Positions 62,750 to 62,770 of a DNA stretch of 62,770 bases are shown piece after piece. The notes below the pieces were generated by a model. It was not told where the DNA came from and searched no databases. It saw nothing but the letters and a program-made list of their open reading frames with translations. The position numbers and the translations under genes are program-made. Every line of letters starts with the position of its first letter. Within the stretch, counting starts at the first letter, position 1. Source of the stretch: Bacteroidota bacterium (GTDB lineage Bacteria > Bacteroidota > Rhodothermia > Rhodothermales > UBA10348); NCBI GenBank assembly GCA_029262775.1, contig JAJCYR010000076.1:1-62770 (forward strand). The letters run 5' to 3'.

Positions 62750-62770
62750 CCTTGCACGCCATCACACCTT

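Overview
The window is a 62.8 kb stretch of GC-rich, gene-dense bacterial chromosome. The gene set suggests a deep-branching Bacteroidota-type lineage, perhaps Rhodothermales-like. The clues are an N-acylornithine transcarbamylase arginine route, a TonB receptor with a carboxypeptidase-like N-terminal domain, a DUF5916 outer-membrane protein, a DPP-IV peptidase, a GH95 fucosidase, and at least one promoter of the Bacteroidetes type (TTTG-N20-TAnnTTTG). Two other promoters (mreB, lexA) look like ordinary -35/-10 boxes. The lineage is an inference; no rRNA gene is present to prove it.

Layout. 0-10.5 kb: kelch protein, PEP carboxylase, DUF2721, then mreB and dnaA on the minus strand with DnaA-box-like clusters on both sides (candidate replication origin), peroxiredoxin, DUF2461 and uvrC. 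10.7-15.4 kb: leuB-leuA-leuC-leuD operon. 15.5-20.5 kb: accessory stretch with a RelE/ParE-type toxin-antitoxin pair, a CNNM/CBS membrane protein, an outer-membrane barrel, a methyltransferase, a hicBA pair flanked by a 73-bp direct repeat, a DUF4440-like protein and a PadR regulator. 20.5-29.9 kb: arginine operon argG-orfX-argC-argD-argF'-argB-argE-argH. It is preceded by a short ORF with seven Arg codons in a 12-codon stretch and then a rho-independent hairpin, which looks like a ribosome-mediated attenuator. 29.9-45.1 kb: DUF5916 protein, transaldolase, beta-CASP nuclease, a beta-solenoid surface protein, S41 protease with Fe-ADH, an ECF sigma/anti-sigma operon, LemA/TPM, and a TPR-LysM-CPBP-HtpX block. 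45.0-51.7 kb: HhH protein, recO, lexA, a GH13-like protein without catalytic residues, aconitase and tRNA-Ala(CGC). 51.7-62.8 kb: a possible metal-uptake module (His/Met-rich CPCC lipoprotein, TonB receptor, small His-rich protein), then exported hydrolases (DPP-IV, amidohydrolase, GH95).

How the genes work together. The leu and arg operons are tightly packed, mostly with 4-bp stop/start overlaps, so translational coupling is likely. In the arg operon every step from N-acylglutamate to arginine is present, but no recognisable N-acylglutamate synthase (argA or argJ). The P-loop gene orfX, lodged between argG and argC, is the natural candidate for that missing first step. Several conserved enzymes carry extra low-complexity loops built from short in-frame tandem repeats (LeuC, RecO, GH95), and similar short perfect repeats occur in gaps.

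Starts were picked by eye from homology, overlaps and signal peptides. Shine-Dalgarno sequences are mostly weak, so several starts are uncertain. All family names come from recognising motifs; no database search was run.
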